DNA of 35,300 bases, from the NCBI GenBank assembly GCA_032718475.1, contig JAUCBJ010001470.1, positions 1 through 35,300 of the forward strand. Reading direction: 5' to 3'. Shown here in pieces: positions 1-10,852 of the stretch (its first letter is position 1; every line of letters starts with the position of its first letter). A model generated the notes under the pieces. The model was not told the origin of the DNA. It was given only the letters and a program-made list of their open reading frames with translations, and made no database searches. This DNA comes from Nemertoderma westbladi. Its lineage: Eukaryota; Xenacoelomorpha; Nemertodermatida; Nemertodermatidae. A program made the translations under genes and the position numbers.

Positions 1-361
1 CCCCCCCCCCCCTTAAGGGAAAGGGGCAGGTTATATTGGCATGTTATTCTGACCACAACAATAAACTCAAGTTTATATAACTTACATTACAATTTTATTT
101 TTTTTCGTAATCAGCTGTTATTTGCGTCGACTTTCCCCTGAAGAGCGATGAATTTTGATTGCGTCGAAACGAAATTCCCCCCATCCGGATTTCTTAAAAT
201 ACTTTCTTATTTTCAGGCGCAGTTTTTAAATAGGTCCAACTAATTTAGAAAATGTGATCTTATTGCTTGTCCGCTTGTATATATTATTCTGACTATCGAA
301 CTGTATCCAATTAAAATTGTTGTGAGTTTAATGATTTGTCTGATGGTTACTTTGCATACAG

Positions 362-479
362 CGGATGGATCCTGGGCTTTACAGCTGTTGGTGAGAATGT
401 GGCTGCTGGAGCTATTGTACTGGTTATCGCTGCTATGTTTACCATACAGGCCGTAATAAGTATTATTTTACTAAAGAAG
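362..479 (+). CDS. SCAMP: SCAMP alternative exon a (TM4 region)
   Basis: 118 nt between acceptor tgcatacag (AG at 360-361) and donor AAG/gtaaac (gt at 480). The frame needs two bases from the upstream exon and ends at phase 0. It encodes GWILGF..GENVAAG.., a hydrophobic span and IILLKK. By eye about 20 of 39 residues match alternative exon b, with the same length and phases. Confidence 0.88.
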
Positions 480-3400
480 GTAAACAACCCTTACCAGTCG
501 CCCATTAGCGATTGGCTCTCATTGGTGGATGACTCAACTCGATATCTGATTGGATAAATTATTGTGTTTTGCTTTACTTATCCACTTTTTCGCGCGACTA
601 TGTTTAATTGTAAAAAATATATGTAAAAATTTATATTTCTCTATAATTTAATTAATTATCTCGACTTATGAAAATGCCAGTTTCTCAACCTTCGGTTGTA
701 TTTCGATTTGTGCGCTTTTCATAGTTCTATGTCCTAATGCGTTTATTGTTTCGGTTATGCAATTCCTTAAATCATGCAACCTGTGTATAAAAGAAAACCT
801 GGCATACTTCATAATTATTATTATAGAACAAACATAAATTATAAGTTACCTGCTTCCGTCTGTTTTCTGTTTTTAAAAATACTTTTTAGTGACTTTATTG
901 AATTCTTCTGTTTTCCTTTTTTTTATACTCTGGGTTTTCCTTTCTCTGTTCCCCAGTGGGTGGCTCCTGGCCGTTCAGGTGATTGGCGAGAACGTGGCCG
1001 TTGGAATTATCATGTTCCTTCTCGCCGCCATGTTTACTTTCATCGCTATTGTCAGCGTCGTCATCCTTAAGAAGGTTTGCCGTTTCGCAGTTTATCTCAT
1101 AGCATGGGCTGGGCATGTCAGATCATTATATCGCATGGGCTGGGCATGTCAGATCATTATATCCAAATTATTTGTTAAAGTTTATGTCAAAAAAACATAA
1201 ATATTACCTGTTAAAGGGTAAATTGGAAGTATTCTTTTTTTCCCCCTAGAATACTGCATGTCACCCAAGAATAGTGAATGTCTCCCCACCCCGTACAGAC
1301 CCATCCCTCCCGGAATATAATAGCATTTCCCCTCTAGACTTTTTCAAGTTTCACAACTGTCAAATTATATATAACTGAATATCCACTATAATTGCTCTAT
1401 ATATATTCTGCTATATCAACTAATTGCTCTATATAATCTGCTATGTAATATCCACTAATTGCTCTATTTTATGGCTATCCACTAATTGCTCTATATATAT
1501 TTTTTCTGCTTTCTGCATGTTACGTTGTGTCCACTAACACCGCCGCATGGCTCCCTTTATATATTTATATTTAACTTTCCAATGTTTCCACTAATATTTT
1601 ATAATATATACTCTCTACACAGTGGGTTTATATCGTCTCTCGATCTATTTAAATCAGACAAGGGCGCTGGTTCATTCATGTTGGGTATTGCCTGCCTCTT
1701 CACTCTCATATCTGTTCTAGAGGTGCTTATTTTGGTTACGGTATGTCTTCACAGCATTATTTTATTTCAAAATAATAATATTTTCTGGCTATTTTACAAC
1801 TAATTGTACCTGATAAAACTGTGAAACTGTACAGTATAAAACTGAATTAACTTTCTTTCGTGGCTTCTAGAAATCACTTTCTTATCTATAATGGTTTAGT
1901 AATTAATTAACACAGATAAACATTTAATCTTTTAGTTTTCATTTAAAATAATTTGTTTTTATTTTGGGGTGTATTTTCAAAAATGAATTTAGGTATAGAC
2001 CCTACTAAATTTCTCACTCACTTTTCTACTATATACATATGTTTCATTAATAATTCATTTGGGTCGAGCCATGTCATAAGCGAAGACACATTATGGCGAT
2101 ATAGTATTGTCTAACGGTAGTTTCTTGCTCACACAGTTAGCCCCTTCATTTTAGTATTTCTTTCAAATGAATTCCTTTGTTAGACAAAACTTAACTATGT
2201 TAACTGTTAATTACTTGCACAGTTTGAATTTTATTTGGTTTATTTTAAATACATATTTTGGACATCCATCTGTAGCTCTTTTTTTCTGAAAGCTCTCTCC
2301 TGAAATCTTTCACCCCATAATGAGGAAGACCCCAGCAAAAGGTTTGCACCGCACCGTATATAAATGTTTATTGCTGACTATTACCATATAAATATTCATT
2401 TATACACATATTCATACACATCTTTCATTCGGCTATCATATTACGTTTTATTTATATTTACCTTAAAATATTTATATATAATATACATATTTAATATACT
2501 TAATATTCCTTTTTTTCCAACAAATTCATTACATGTACGTCCTTATTCTAGTTGTTAATTTTTATTTCTCATGGTTTCCCCACGTGCATTCATTCCATTT
2601 ACCTTTGTTTCCCGGGTGCATTCATTCCATTTACCTTTGTTTCCCCAGGTGCATTAATTCCATTTACCTTTGTTTCCCGGGTGCATTCATTCCATTTACC
2701 TTTGTTTCCCGGGTGCATTCATTCCATTTACCTTTGTTTCCCCACGTGCATTCATTCCATTTACCTTTGTTTCCCCAGGTGCATTCATTCCATTTACCTT
2801 TGTTTCCCCAGGTGCATTCATTCCATTTACCTTTGTTTCCCAGGTGCATTCATTCCATTTACCTTTGTTTCCTCAGGTGCATTCCATTTACCTTTGTTTC
2901 CCCAGGTGCATTCATTCCATTTACCTTTGTTTCCCAGGTGCATTCATTCCATTTACCTTTGTTTCCCCAGGTGCATTCATTCCATTTACCTTTGTTTCCC
3001 CAGGTGCATTCATTCCATTTACCTTTGTTTCCCCAGGTGCATTCATTCCATTTACCTTTGTTTCCCCAGGTGCATTCATTCCATTTACCTTTTGTTTCCC
3101 CAGGTGCATTCATTCCATTTACCTTTTGTTTCCCCAGGTGCATTCATTCCATTTACCTTTGTTTCCCCAGGTGCATTCATTCCATTTACCTTTGTTTCCC
3201 CAGGTGCATTCATTCCATTTACCTTTGTTTCCCCAGGTGCATTCATTCCATTTACCTTTGATCCCCAGGTGCATTCATTCCATTTACCTTTGTTTCCCGG
3301 GTGCATTCATTCCATTTACCTTTGTTTCCCGGGTGCATTCATTCCATTTACCTTTGTTTCCCCAGGTGCATTCATTCCATTTACCTTTGTTTCCCGACGT

Positions 3401-5487
3401 GCATTCATTCCATTTACCTTTGTTTCCCCACGTGCGTTCATTCCATTTACCTTTGTTTCCCGACGTGCATTCATTCCATTTACCTTTGTTTCCCGGGTGC
3501 ATTCATTCCATTTACCTTTGTTTCCCGGGTGCATTCATTCCATTTACCTTTGTTTCCCGGGTGCATTCATTCCATTTACCTTTGTTTCCCGGGTGCATTC
3601 ATTCCATTTACCTTTGTTTCCCCAGGTGCATTCATTCCATTTACCTTTGTTTCCCGGGTGCATTCATTCCATTTACCTTTGTTTCCCGGGTGCATTCATT
3701 CCATTTACCTTTGTTTCCCGGGTGCATTCATTCCATTTACATTTGTTTCCCCAGGTGCATTCATTCCATTTACCTTTGTTTCCCGGGTGCATTCATTCCA
3801 TTTACCTTTGTTTCCCCAGGTGCATTCATTCCATTTACCTTTGTTTCCCGGGTGCATTCATTCCATTTACCTTTGTTTCCCGGGTGCATTCATTCCATTT
3901 ACCTTTGTTTCCCCAGGTGCATTCATTCCATTTACCTTTGTTTCCCCAGGTGCATTCATTCCATTTACCTTTGTTTCCCCATGTGCGTTCATTCCATTTA
4001 CCTTTTGTTTCCCCAGGTGCATTCATTCCATTTACCTTTGTTTCCCGGGTGCATTCATTCCATTTACCTTTGTTTCCCCAGGTGCATTCATTCCATTTAC
4101 CTTTGTTTCCCCACGTGCATTCATTCCATTTACCTTTGTTTCCCGGGTGCATTCATTCCATTTACCTTTGTTTCCCGGGTGCATTCATTCCATTTACCTT
4201 TGTTTCCCCAGGTGCATTCATTCCATTTACCTTTGTTTCCCGGGTGCATTCATTCCATTTACCTTTGTTTCCCGGGTGCATTCATTCCATTTACCTTTGT
4301 TTCCCGGGTGCATTCATTCCATTTACCTTTGTTTCCCGGGTGCATTCATTCCATTTACCTTTGTTTCCCGGGTGCATTCATTCCATTTACCTTTGTTTCC
4401 CGGGTGCATTCATTCCATTTACCTTTGTTTCCCCAGGTGCATTCATTCCATTTACCTTTGTTTCCCCAGGTGCATTCATTCCATTTACCTTTGTTTCCCC
4501 ATGTGCGTTCATTCCATTTACCTTTTGTTTCCCCAGGTGCATTCATTCCATTTACCTTTGTTTCCCCAGGTGCATTCCATTTACCTTTGTTTCCCCAGGT
4601 GCATTCATTCCATTTACCTTTGTTTCCCCAGGTGCATTCATTCCATTTACCTTTGTTTCCCCAGGTGCATTCCATTTACCTTTGTTTCCCCAGGTGCATT
4701 CATTCCATTTACCTTTGTTTCCCCATGTGCGTTCATTCCATTTACCTTTTGTTTCCCCAGGTGCATTCATTCCATTTACCTTTGTTTCCCGGGTGCATTC
4801 ATTCCATTTACCTTTGTTTCCCCAGGTGCATTCATTCCATTTACCTTTGATCCCCAGGTGCATTCATTCCATTTACCTTTGTTTCCCCACGTGCATTCAT
4901 TCCATTTACCTTTGTTTCCCGACGTGCATTCATTCCATTTACCTTTGTTTCCCGGGTGCATTCATTCCATTTACCTTTGTTTCCCCAGGTGCATTCATTC
5001 CATTTACCTTTGTTTCCCGGGTGCATTCATTCCATTTACCTTTGTTTCCCGGGTGCATTCATTCCATTTACCTTTGTTTCCCGGGTGCATTCATTCCATT
5101 TACCTTTGTTTCCTCAGGTGCATTCATTCCATTTACCTTTGTTTCCCGGGTGCATTCATTCCATTTACCTTTGTTTCCCCAGGTGCATTCATTCCATTTA
5201 CCTTTGTTTCCCCAGGTGCATTCATTACATTTACCTTTGTTTCCCCAGGTGCATTCATTCCATTTACCTTTGTTTCCCCAGGTGCATTCATTCCATTTAC
5301 CTTTGTTTCCCGGGTGCATTCATTCCATTTACCTTTGTTTCCTCAGGTGCATTCCATTTACCGCAATACCGGCGCGAGTTTCACCAAGGCCCAGCAGGAG
5401 TTCGCGTCCGGTGTAATGACCAACCCCGGCGTCCGAACAGCCGCCGGCGAGGCGGTTTCCGGTGCAGTACGAGGCGGAAGGATGTAA
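362..5487 (+). CDS. SCAMP: SCAMP (secretory carrier membrane protein), 3' part of gene
   Basis: Gene-level entry; the 5' exons lie before the window. SCAMPs are four-pass membrane proteins of post-Golgi and endosomal recycling membranes that act in exocytosis and endocytosis. The last exon encodes the family's hallmark cytoplasmic tail (YRNTGASF then [11 protein letters not shown], followed by an alanine/glycine-rich end). The upstream 118-nt exons encode the stretch leading into and through the fourth membrane span, with GENVA, AAMFT and a closing LKK as in SCAMPs. Three alternative versions of that exon are present (362-479, 957-1074, 1623-1740), each starting with the last base of a codon and ending on a codon boundary, so each joins in frame to the final exon at 5347 (LKK or LVT followed by VHSIYR). 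The final intron carries a 2.8-kb minisatellite made of copies of its own acceptor. The family call rests on recognised motifs; which vertebrate SCAMP is closest was not determined. Confidence 0.9.
480..956 (+). other. Intron between SCAMP exons a and b
   Basis: AT-rich with no coding signal. It begins with gtaaac and ends in a long T-rich tract followed by ccccag. Confidence 0.8.
957..1074 (+). CDS. SCAMP: SCAMP alternative exon b (TM4 region)
   Basis: 118 nt with a good acceptor (ctctgttccccag, AG at 955-956) and donor AAG/gtttgc. It encodes GWLLAV..GENVAVG, then a hydrophobic span and VVILKK. This is the version closest to the usual SCAMP sequence (W, GENVAVG, AAMFT and LKK all present). 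It shares phases and exact length with exons a and c. Confidence 0.9.
1102..1163. repeat. Direct tandem duplication, 31-bp unit x2
   Basis: Two adjacent identical copies (1102-1132, 1133-1163) of a unit beginning gcatgggctgggcatg, within the intron between SCAMP exons b and c. Perfect identity points to a recent duplication. Confidence 0.93.
1381..1512. repeat. Irregular repeat with core ctaattgctctatatata
   Basis: Four imperfect copies of a block holding (atcca)cta(a)ttgctctat followed by AT-rich sequence and usually ctgctat. It lies about 110 nt upstream of alternative exon c. It may be simple slippage or a cis element for exon choice; the sequence alone does not decide. Confidence 0.75.
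1623..1740 (+). CDS. SCAMP: SCAMP alternative exon c (divergent TM4 region)
   Basis: 118 nt between acceptor ctctctacacag (AG at 1621-1622) and donor ACG/gtatgt. It encodes [16 protein letters not shown], then a hydrophobic span ending VLILVT. Only about 10 of 39 residues match exon b, but length, phases and the positions of G, A and FT are conserved. It lacks GENVA and the terminal KK, so it would give a clearly different loop and span. It could be a fast-evolving isoform exon or a decaying copy; the open frame and intact splice sites favour function. Confidence 0.72.
1741..2574 (+). other. 5' part of last SCAMP intron
   Basis: AT-rich sequence with no coding signal seen. At 2062-2090 there is a diverged copy of a gggNcgagccatg..gtaagcgaag motif that recurs at 24368 and 28937. 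Confidence 0.7.
2575..5346 (+). repeat. Minisatellite of splice-acceptor units (about 86 copies, 32-33 bp)
   Basis: The dominant 33-bp unit reads acctttgtttccccag, then gtgcattcattccattt. The last unit is the functional junction: tttgtttcctcag at 5334-5346, followed by the exon start GTGCATTCCATTTACC. Each unit therefore contains a pyrimidine tract, the AG position and about 16 nt of exon. By hand count, about 44 units keep CAG/G, about 31 read CCCGGG (no AG, 32 bp), 8 read ACG and 3 read ATG. Three units (near 2875, 4572 and 4666) have the short GTGCATTCCATT form of the real exon; the one at 2875 also has tttcctcag and matches the functional junction through ttacc. Higher-order blocks recur around 3977, 4499 and 4723 (ATGTGCGTT units followed by a four-T variant). 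Most units being multiples of 3 explains the long open frames across the array; they are not evidence of a protein. Confidence 0.95.
5347..5487 (+). CDS. SCAMP: SCAMP last coding exon (C-terminal tail)
   Basis: The exon starts right after tttcctcag at phase 0 and encodes 46 residues, [19 protein letters not shown] onward to ..AVRGGRM, with stop taa at 5485-5487. This is the conserved cytoplasmic tail of SCAMPs. The first 16 nt are the same sequence that forms the exonic part of every unit in the upstream minisatellite. Base composition is much more GC-rich than the flanks. Confidence 0.95.
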   Translation: MHSIYRNTGASFTKAQQEFASGVMTNPGVRTAAGEAVSGAVRGGRM

Positions 5488-5747
5488 GGACCTGACGGCT
5501 GCGTCCCTGGTGACGTCATTGGTGGTGGGTAAAACATTCTCTATGTATAACACTGCCACCTCGCGTTTCTAAAGGTTTCAGCCAAATTGTGTAATTCCGC
5601 TTTTTGCCGCTTTTGCAATCCATCATCTACCCGACATTATAAATGTTACGAGATTTACTCTAATAGGTGGTCTACATATGTCGTTATCCCCAATCTATAT
5701 TTATAGGGATTGGGAAGTAATATTGTTCGTAATATTACCATACAAGG

Positions 5748-5753
5748 AATAAA
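5748..5753 (+). terminator. Candidate poly(A) signal of SCAMP
   Basis: AATAAA about 260 nt after the stop, followed by T/GT-rich sequence (tttgtttctttattttg). It is the first canonical hexamer downstream of the gene. Confidence 0.55.
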
Positions 5754-5794
5754 ACAACAATATTTTGTTTCTTTATTTTGTTTCTAGTCTTGGT

Positions 5795-6201
5795 AATCAT
5801 ACCTCAAGGCTGTGTCACCATTCCACCCAATCATACCTCAAGGCTGTGTCACCATTCCACCCAATCATACCTCAAGGCTGTGTCACCATTCCACCCAATC
5901 ATACCTCAAGGCTGTGTCACCATTCCACCCAATCATACCTCAAGGCTGTGTCACCATTCCACCCAATCATACCTCAAGGCTGTGTCACCATTCCACCCAA
6001 TCATACCTCAAGGCTGTGTCACCATTCCACCCAATCATACCTCAAGGCTGTGTCACCATTCCACCCAATCATACCTCAAGGCTGTGTCACCATTCCACCC
6101 AATCATACCTCAAGGCTGTGTCACCATTCCACCCAATCATACCTCAAGGCTGTGTCACCATTCCACCCAATCATACCTCAGGCTTTGTCACCATTCCACC
6201 C
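5795..6201. repeat. Minisatellite, 34-bp unit, 12 copies
   Basis: Near-identical units starting aatcatacctcaaggctg and ending caccattccaccc; only the last unit is altered (caggctttg, 33 bp). The whole block is flanked by a 15-nt direct repeat, tttattttgtttcta, at 5772-5786 and 6253-6267. It lies just after the SCAMP poly(A) signal. The open frames through it are a result of the periodicity. Confidence 0.95.
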
Positions 6202-6327
6202 AATCACACTGTGTTGCATGCTTAATGCATGCATGCAGATAATGTTTATTATTTTATTTTGTTTCTAAACTTTAGACATTTAAATTAGGGTTCGTTAAAA
6301 CTATGATGTTATAATTTAACATAAGGA

Positions 6328-6350
6328 GGGGGGGGGGGGGGGGGGGGGGG
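6328..6350. repeat. Poly(G) tract, 23 bp
   Basis: Uninterrupted G run in AT-rich sequence. Confidence 0.95.
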
Positions 6351-8980
6351 TACGATAAAAATTTCAGAATTTTCCTTACTTTGTATTCGCGTGTATTTCT
6401 ATATTTTTTGCTGTTTCTCATATTCTTTATCCTGGATAATTTAAATTCAATGCGGGTGGTCGAATTAACTTTACTTTAATGTCAATCTACAGCAAACTAA
6501 ACTACAATCATTATTATTATTGTTGAGGCTGAGTGGATGGAAGTGGTTACAGTGGCAGGCTATGTTATTCGAACCAAATTAATAAATCGGAGAGTTAAAA
6601 GCACTTTTTTGCACTTCTAACGGTTGTTGGGAGTGCTTGTCGGCTTAACGTTACATTCGCAATACAGATCGCAGCTCCATGCGGGAAAGAATATCTCATG
6701 CACAAACTGGCCCGGTTTACTAGACTCACAAATAGAACCTAAAATACCCCATTAGAGACCAATACACTTTTCCATTTAGTATGTATCGTCTGTTAGTTAC
6801 CATGATTCAGTTTATTGTATTGCTTAGAAAATTACGACTCTGTGACCTGTTCCTTTCCCAAAATTGCAATCTGAATTTCATTAAGAATAAGGTAACTCGC
6901 GCCCATCAGAATTTCTGACCATGTTTTATTCCATATGAAATGAAGATACATGGTCTAACATTGCGTGACAGTCAGTCACTAACGTTGAGTGACGTTAGTA
7001 AAGTGGCGTGACAGTCAGTGAGGTTATGTGACACTGTTGGTGAAGCCCTTTTAAGCTTTAGTGGTGGACTGTTTTCGACTTTTGCGCTCAAGGTTCTGTG
7101 TTACCAAAGTTATTAATGTAATCAATGTTACTTAATAATTTCATTGTGGATAAAATTTTATTTCAACCTAATCAGTGACTGTTACAGTAATTGTTATTGT
7201 TTCAGGACTACTACGACCCACACTGTTGCTATTTAATCCCCCAAACACAATGGTTTATGTTATAGATCCTACAATTATCCACGTTCTCAACTCCTATTGG
7301 TTGCTATTCAGCCAATCACAGACTGTTCTTATATTATACTAATCAACTACATAATAACAACTGCAGTTAGTTTAAGCTCTTATAATATATTACTATTTAT
7401 TTGTTTGGTCGATTATCTGTTAATTGAATGTGTCAATTTTAGCAGTTAAAGTGTTCTAAAAATTACCAATTTATTCTAAAAATTACCAATTTATTATTAA
7501 GTATCAATTACTATTGTATGAATTTAAATGTCCCCCTCCATGTTTCAACAAAATTTTAAACTCATCAACTCTACATGTTGTGTAATTTACAGATAGATTT
7601 TGAATGTGTACTTTTCAGCACTGAGATATGGATTCAATTTATTGAATACTTACCGTTGTTTACATTTTTTACATATAGCTGTTAGTTTTAGAATTTCTGA
7701 TATATTATACGGAACAAATCTTTTTGAGATTAAAACAATTCATGTTTTACAGCGAAATTGTTGGTGCCACATTATTTGTGATTTAATATGTAACCCAATC
7801 GGTACAGAATCCATATGTTAGTTGCATTAGGTGAATTTACTTCACCGCTGACCAAATTGTATATAAATTTCTCAACTTCCGGTTGTTACATTTCAAAAAT
7901 ATGACGTCATACAAGAATTATGTATTTTTCTCTTTCTGTTTTTGCAGAATTTTTAGGTTATATTTAAATTTTAATTCAAATATTTATCGCATTAAATTTG
8001 GTAGCGGTGATTTATATTGCGGTCTCTTTACATCCATATCCATTGGGTTGTGAAATATAATTAAAATTAATGAAACCTTGATTGCTAGATTGCTAGTTTT
8101 TAATTTGTTTCTTAACAGATAATATTTAGGCTGCGTCTTAATCTGATATGTATAAATACAGTATAAGTCTATAAGGCTACTGTACCGCTTGTGTAGACTT
8201 CTTAGTTCATCTCATGTTATTATTCCATGTTTTTGTTTGTTTCCGTAATTAATTAGATATCAGTTACGTTCTATTTCGTACCTCCAAAACAACTGTATCA
8301 TCAAAACTTTGAACTTGAAGCCGTAGGAAATAAATGTTTGTAGTTTGTACTAAATTATTATCTGACGGTGTTGTTTGTAGGCAATTCCACCTTGTTACTT
8401 TGTAACTATTTATTAGGAATTATTATTCAGTTAGAATTTTCAGTTACTACCTTCTAACTGCATAGCGTGGTGCATTTATTTATTATTATAGTGTATAATC
8501 GACCAATTAATTACTGTTTCAGTAGGTCCTTCTTTCTGTGTTATTGTCCATACCCGCCGATTGTATCACATTTCCTACTCCAACACTCCAATTATTGAGG
8601 TTGTTTGGGGGCTAGAGTGTTTCCGGTATTATAGTACCGATAAATTTTAGGCCTACCTCCTCCAGCCACACAACTCTGTAATAAAGTTAACCGTTTATAA
8701 TATTAATCTACAACCTTAATAGTAATCGATTGTGATGTTTCTTTGGCAAAGATGGTTTTCTAGAATGGAAATATATTTTGTTTATTCGTATGAAATTAAT
8801 TTCGCGCTACCAAATCACCAGGACGACATATTTTCCAACTTTATATCGCAGTGCGACATCAGTATGCCCCGACGCCATACATTTTACTATGTATTTCCAG
8901 AATGTCACCGCGCCATTGTAAATATAACATTACGTGACGCCGTTCGAATACATAAACTATTTCACAATAATTCTAAATCT
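6351..8980. other. Gene-free AT-rich stretch
   Basis: No convincing coding region. It holds a tandem duplication of tctaaaaattaccaattta (7454-7495), a cluster of gtgacagtcagt motifs (6965-7030), and at 6814-6860 one copy of a dispersed repeat (gcttagaaaa..cctgttcctttcc) also seen at 19214 and 31658. Confidence 0.65.
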
Positions 8981-8986
8981 TGCGAA

Positions 8987-9060
8987 AATGAATCAGAATC
9001 GAACCAGCGGCCTTTACATTCGTAACCCGACGCGTTATCCCCTACGCTAATTTCGTACGA
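8987..9060 (-). pseudogene. tRNA-Arg-like relic (pseudogene or SINE head)
   Basis: On the minus strand the sequence reads TAGCGTAGGGGATAACGCGT, then a loop TTACGAA (ACG anticodon position), then the B-box-like GGTTCGATTC. The D-arm and A-box resemble tRNA-Arg(ACG), and the ends can form a partial acceptor stem (CGAAAT with ATTTTCG). The anticodon and T stems pair poorly, so it is not a working tRNA as read. Confidence 0.55.
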
Positions 9061-9760
9061 GAAAGAAAGTATATATAATTAGCATGTCATTCTATAAAGT
9101 GATTTTTTATGAACAATGACGTCAAATATAGCAAATATATCAAATTATCATTGTCGGTTGTTTCGACAAAGTATTAAAAAATGAAACCATTAAAACGCAC
9201 ATCCTGTACGTTATATAGCGAATATTAAAATATTCTGAGCTGTGGAATAACACAATCAATATTAATGCTTCTCCTATTTTTCATTTTATTTTAGTGAAGT
9301 GCAAGTGAATTGTGTAATCTGATGAGAATAAATTATTGTTGTGCTCGATGTTATTTAGTAATTTATGTGTTGCTGTACATTGTTAAAATCCCTCTAATGT
9401 TTTGTTTAATATATCGTTATCATTTTTTTCTGAGTGAGTTAATTATTCGTATAGCTTTATAACTAGTATATATATTTTATTTGGGGTAATTCGATTGTAG
9501 ATTGAACTAAATAATTCCCGTATGTATAATATTAAATAAATATGTATTGAATATTATTACTAAGCATTCTTCTTTACAGCTGTACACTCTGTCAGAGTAA
9601 TAAAGACATGACTGAGAATCAGGTACGAGCCTTAACTGGTTTTAGAGCGGTCCCATGTCCCATCGAATGTCCCATGTTAGGTGCCATCAACAGTTTCGTA
9701 ATTGAGAACGTATCCTGAACAGTGTTCACAGTGTTAAAAATTAGTCGTTTTATATGCAGT
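9061..9760. other. Gene-free AT-rich stretch
   Basis: No coding signal or clear repeat recognised. Confidence 0.6.
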
Positions 9761-9769
9761 CTATCTATA

Positions 9770-9970
9770 TTCAGCAGGCTCCATTGCAGCTACGTTAAGA
9801 ATGGTATGCTGGCTTATCGACAAAATTGAGCCTCCACATGTCCCTATCACACAATGATTTTGGACAGTCCATTTAATGTTGTCCTGCCTTAAGCCTTCCC
9901 CATTCGAATTCACCGAATGTCTAAACGCACCATCAACCTTAGAATTTATGCTCATACGATCAGACATTTC
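9770..9970 (-). mobile_element. Non-LTR retrotransposon 3'-end fragment (family 1, copy 1)
   Basis: On the minus strand it begins with SDRMSINSKVDG, matching SDRMSISSKDG of the copy at 12.7 kb. It ends with gtgatagggacatgtgg..ctcaattttgtcg..aagcc, matching the 3' ends of the copies at 14.1 and 34.1 kb. The reverse-transcriptase C-terminal segment between these two marks is largely missing, so this copy has a large internal deletion. Confidence 0.7.
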
Positions 9971-9974
9971 CTGA

Positions 9975-10852
9975 GGACTTACGAAGCTATGTATCTGTCA
10001 AAATGTTGATCCTTTTCAGTCGAGTCAATCTAGCAAAAAAACCCATAAGTATTTCGCAATCAATCCGAACCACACATTTTGGATTCTATATTACCTTATT
10101 AATGACCAAAAAAAAGTCTAACATTTTAGTTTGCGGATCATACTGTATGTTTATTCATGCTGCGTAAATTTGCATAACACAAGCCAAACAAAAGGAACAG
10201 TAGGGAAAAGTAAATAGCAAATCGGTGATGTTCCAGAATAATTTAATTAATTTCACAATAAGCTGTGATTCAATGGTGGGAATTTAGTAATATTTACACC
10301 GGCGTGTTACACATTAATTGCTATATCTCGGAAACTAGAAGCCGTATCAAATTTAAATCTAAATTAAATCTAAAATTTAAATATATCAATAACTTCACGA
10401 TATATTAAGGTAACTGTTGTAAAAAAATATACAATTCCACTGTAAGGAAATTTCATAATTTCCATTAATGTTAGTGAAGATTTTTCACATAATTAAATTG
10501 TGATTGCTCTATTGATTTTAGGTGTAATTTATTTATTTGTTTTAGTTTGAAAACCACAATAGTTTATCAAATAACAAATAATTTTTTTGGGGATAAGGGT
10601 TTTTGAGGTCGATAAATCCGATGGGCAAGGTTACATCCACCCGTTTAGTAGAGAAGTTGTATATTGTACCAGCAAAATTGGTATTAAAAATGGTTAAATT
10701 ATTAGAAAAATTTCCGTTGCATAACAACGGCCCGCTACATGAACCTTGCGGGACGCCTGACTTAACGTGTATGTATAGGCTACTGGTGCCGGTGAACTAG
10801 TAAATATGATATCGTGTTGTGCATTCTCTTTGACCTTGCTTTTCTGTGATGT
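9975..10852. other. Gene-free stretch
   Basis: AT-rich with no supported gene. The short open frames near 10600-10880 carry no recognisable motif. Confidence 0.6.

Noticed and set aside
2664-5319. Minus-strand open frames with [10 protein letters not shown]-type repeats
   Set aside because: Antisense shadows of the same minisatellite; no family match and many overlapping frames.
2533-5495. Very long open frames (up to about 950 codons) of repeated [11 protein letters not shown]-type peptides
   Set aside because: They arise from a tandem repeat with periods near 33 bp in several frames at once. The array is the end of an intron, and only the last exon matches a protein family.
2575-6201. CRISPR array
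   Set aside because: Units abut with no unique spacers, and the genes have eukaryotic introns.
5765-6268. Open frames of repeated SPFHPIIPQGCVT-type peptides
   Set aside because: All three plus-strand frames are open through a 34-bp tandem repeat, as expected from periodicity.
8732-9025. 97-codon frame as a gene
   Set aside because: No recognised motif, AT-rich composition, and it overlaps the tRNA-like relic.
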